A DNA stretch of 7,089 bases. Source: Nitrospinota bacterium (GTDB lineage: Bacteria > Nitrospinota_A > UBA7883 > JADGGD01). The number at the start of each line of letters is the position of its first letter. The first letter of the stretch is position 1. A model generated the notes under the pieces. That model worked only from the letters and a program-made list of their open reading frames with translations, was not told the DNA's origin and searched no databases. Shown here in pieces: positions 5,553 to 7,089 of the stretch. The position numbers were made by a program, and so were the translations under genes. The stretch spans positions 1-7,089 of the forward strand of contig JADGCD010000115.1 of assembly GCA_015229165.1 (NCBI GenBank), written 5' to 3'.

Positions 5553-6730
5553 CCCTCCTTCTCCCCGGAGACCGGGGAGAGGCTCTCCCGGATGGTCCGA
5601 TCGATCAGTTCGTCGACCCCGTCGATCTGGCGACGGTAGACGTCGGTGCTGCGGGGGGCGCCGGTCGAAGGCGCCCGGCTCAACAGGGCCCCCTCCCGGT
5701 TGTCAGTGTGGACCGTCACCTGCATGGAGATCCCCAGCGCCAGCGGGTGGGCGGGGTCGAGAGGGCCGTCAAAAACGATCCGAACCGGAACCCGCTGCAC
5801 CACCTTGATCCAGTTGCCGGTGGCGTTCTGCGCCGGCAGCAGCGAGAAGACCGAGCCGGCCCCCGCCGACACTCCGGCCACCTTCGCCGGGAACGTCACC
5901 GACGAACCGTAGAGGTCGGCGGTGACGGTGGCCTTCTGACCGGGGCGGATGTGGGCCAACTGCCCCTCCTTGAAGTTCGCCTCCACCCAGAGCCGGTCGG
6001 CCGCGACAAGGGCCATCAGCGGCTTGCCGGGCGCCACGCTCTCCCCCACCTGGGCCGAGAGGCGGGCCACATACCCGTCCACCGGCGCCACGATGGCGGA
6101 GCGGGCCTTCACGACCCACGCCTGCTTCACCGCGGCGGCCGCCTCCCGCACCTCCGGTTGGTCGGGGATCGGGGTGGAGGGCGCCAATGCGTCGATTTCT
6201 CCCTTCTCCGCCTTCGCCAGCGCCAACGCCGCCCGGGCCATGACCACGTCGGCGCCGGCCTGCTGGTATTCCTCCTCGCTGACCGCCTTTTGCTCCCACA
6301 GGTCGGCGCGCCGGGTCCGCTCCCGCTCGGCCTGTTCCCGATCGGCCTCTTTCAACGCCACCGCCGCCCCCAGCCGCAACGCCTTCTGGCGCCGCTCGGA
6401 GGCCCGACGGACGGTCATCCCCAGATTGGCCACCGCCCGGTCGAGGGCGATGTCGGCATCGACAGTCCCGAGGCGGACCAACGTCTCCCCCTGCCGGACG
6501 AAGGCGGTCTCGTCCACCAGCACTGCGGTGACGGTCCCGGCGACCTGGCTCTCCACCGTCACCAGATCGCCGTGGACGTAGGCGTTGTCGGTCGATTCGG
6601 CATACTGCCCCACCAGCAGGCGCCAGCCGCCCCAGAGCAGGAGGATGACGGCGAAGAGCAACACCGCCCGCATCATCCCCTTGAGCCGTTTCCCGTTCCC
6701 CCCCTGCAGGGAGGCGTCACCGTTGGTCAT
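5549..6730 (-). CDS. emrA: EmrA-type membrane-fusion (HlyD family) efflux adaptor
   Basis: A 393-residue adaptor, close to the 390 of E. coli EmrA. It has a short cytoplasmic N-terminus, one TM anchor at about 20-40, the entry motif ESTDNAYVHGDLVTVESQVAG (split as residues 45-56 and 57-65), and a lipoyl-type half domain to about 88. A long alpha-helical hairpin at about 92-205 includes DQPEVREAAAAVKQAW. The second lipoyl half contains IVAPVDGYVARLSAQVGE (about 213-230), and the beta-barrel domain contains ANFKEGQLAHIRPGQ (251-265). The EmrA hallmark SLLPAQNATGNWIKVVQR (296-313) is present. It links EmrB in the inner membrane to the outer-membrane channel. The frame is open upstream to 7024, but that part is noise over the channel gene. 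I chose the ATG at 6730 because AAGGA lies seven bases before it; an ATG at 6751 is a weaker alternative. It overlaps the channel gene by 14 bases and emrB by 4. Confidence 0.95.
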   Translation of the reverse strand: MTNGDASLQGGNGKRLKGMMRAVLLFAVILLLWGGWRLLVGQYAESTDNAYVHGDLVTVESQVAGTVTAVLVDETAFVRQGETLVRLGTVDADIALDRAVANLGMTVRRASERRQKALRLGAAVALKEADREQAERERTRRADLWEQKAVSEEEYQQAGADVVMARAALALAKAEKGEIDALAPSTPIPDQPEVREAAAAVKQAWVVKARSAIVAPVDGYVARLSAQVGESVAPGKPLMALVAADRLWVEANFKEGQLAHIRPGQKATVTADLYGSSVTFPAKVAGVSAGAGSVFSLLPAQNATGNWIKVVQRVPVRIVFDGPLDPAHPLALGISMQVTVHTDNREGALLSRAPSTGAPRSTDVYRRQIDGVDELIDRTIRESLSPVSGEKEG

Positions 6731-7089
6731 GGCCGTATCCTTCCGGGGCATAGCCCCCACCCAGCGCGTCGATGAGACCCAGAGAGGCCGCGATCCTCTC
6801 CCCCTTGAGCCGCAGGGCGATCCGTTTTTGCATAAGGAGCCGCTCCTCGGCTTCGAGCGGGCTCCGGTAATCGTCGATTCCCCGTTCGTAGCGGAGCCGG
6901 GCCAGACCCCGGGCCTCCTCGTGGGCCGCAAGCGATTCCCGCTGCTGGCCCTCCCGGCTCCGGGCGGCCCGAAGATCGGCCAGCCGGTCGGCCACTTGGC
7001 GCGCCCCTTCCACCACCCGGGCATGATAACGGGCCACCGCCTCGTCGTAGCCCGCCCGAGCGGCCATCAGCCCCCCCCGCAGTCGCCCC
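6717..7089 (-). CDS. TolC/NodT-family outer-membrane efflux channel, C-terminal part (start outside the window)
   Basis: The last 123 codons or so of a channel gene that continues past the right edge. The visible protein begins GRLRGGLMAARAGYDEAVAR, matching the GG-x-L and helix start of the second repeat of outer-membrane factors. It continues through long amphipathic helices (VVEGARQVADRLADLRAARS) and ends with the NodT-type close YERGIDDYRSPLEAEERLL, a helix of about 20 residues, and LIDALGGGYAPEGYGHDQR. The conserved LGGG near the C-terminus is typical of NodT-type lipoprotein channels. It would form the exit duct for the EmrAB pump. The frame is kept through a run of eight C (7071-7078), and family-like sequence occurs on both sides of it. 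It overlaps emrA by 14 bases. A signal peptide or lipobox would lie outside the window. Confidence 0.88.
   Translation of the reverse strand, partial: GRLRGGLMAARAGYDEAVARYHARVVEGARQVADRLADLRAARSREGQQRESLAAHEEARGLARLRYERGIDDYRSPLEAEERLLMQKRIALRLKGERIAASLGLIDALGGGYAPEGYGHDQR
6738..6742 (-). promoter_or_regulatory. Ribosome binding site deciding the emrA start
   Basis: AAGGA (within GGAAGGA) on the minus strand lies seven bases before the ATG at 6730, inside the end of the channel gene. It favours this start over the in-frame ATG at 6751. Confidence 0.65.

Noticed and set aside
4056..5639. Long plus-strand open frame of 527 codons opposite emrB
   Set aside because: It mirrors emrB and is rich in Gly, His, Arg, Gln and Asp, as expected of an antisense frame in GC-rich DNA. 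It has no recognisable domain.
6731..7024. 98-codon N-terminal extension of emrA
   Set aside because: It overlaps the conserved end of the outer-membrane channel gene and shows no adaptor features. The ATG at 6730 has a good ribosome site and gives the usual EmrA length.
7071..7078. Run of eight C as a possible frameshift in the channel gene
   Set aside because: Sequence typical of the family is found in the same frame on both sides of the run, so the frame appears intact.

Overview
The window is GC-rich Gram-negative DNA, most likely from a proteobacterium: it holds a TolC/NodT-type outer-membrane channel, a periplasmic adaptor and a secreted LolA-like protein. The species cannot be named from the sequence. 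Every supported gene is on the minus strand, so transcription runs from the right edge of the window to the left.

Right part (7089 to 3577): an Emr-type tripartite multidrug efflux operon. In order of transcription it has the 3' end of an outer-membrane channel gene, the membrane-fusion adaptor emrA, the 14-TM MFS antiporter emrB, and a MarR-family regulator. The genes overlap by 14, 4 and 4 bases, so they are probably translationally coupled. The start of the operon lies outside the window. The EmrB homologue is full length but lacks four residues in the otherwise conserved antiporter motif C.

Middle (3576 to 3466): an AT-richer 111-bp control region. It contains a weak hairpin just after marR and a strong sigma70-type promoter (TTGACT, 17 nt, TATCAT) reading left. 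Two related 29-bp composite operator-like elements lie mirror-wise on either side of that promoter.

Left part (3465 to 1): a second operon with a TetR-family regulator, a 12-TM RND/MMPL-type exporter and, after a gap of about 165 bp, the 5' end of a secreted LolA-like protein. The gap is almost filled by a 127-bp imperfect palindrome that looks like a dispersed intergenic repeat. RND/MMPL proteins paired with LolA-like proteins have no obvious adaptor or channel of their own and are suspected to handle lipids or lipoproteins of the envelope.

Together this is an envelope-export island in which two unrelated pumps, each with its own local repressor, sit head to tail. I see no RNA gene, CRISPR array, insertion sequence or phage gene. 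The points most worth checking are the mirrored operators, the motif C deletion in EmrB, the intergenic palindrome and a nine-C tract near the start of the tetR gene.
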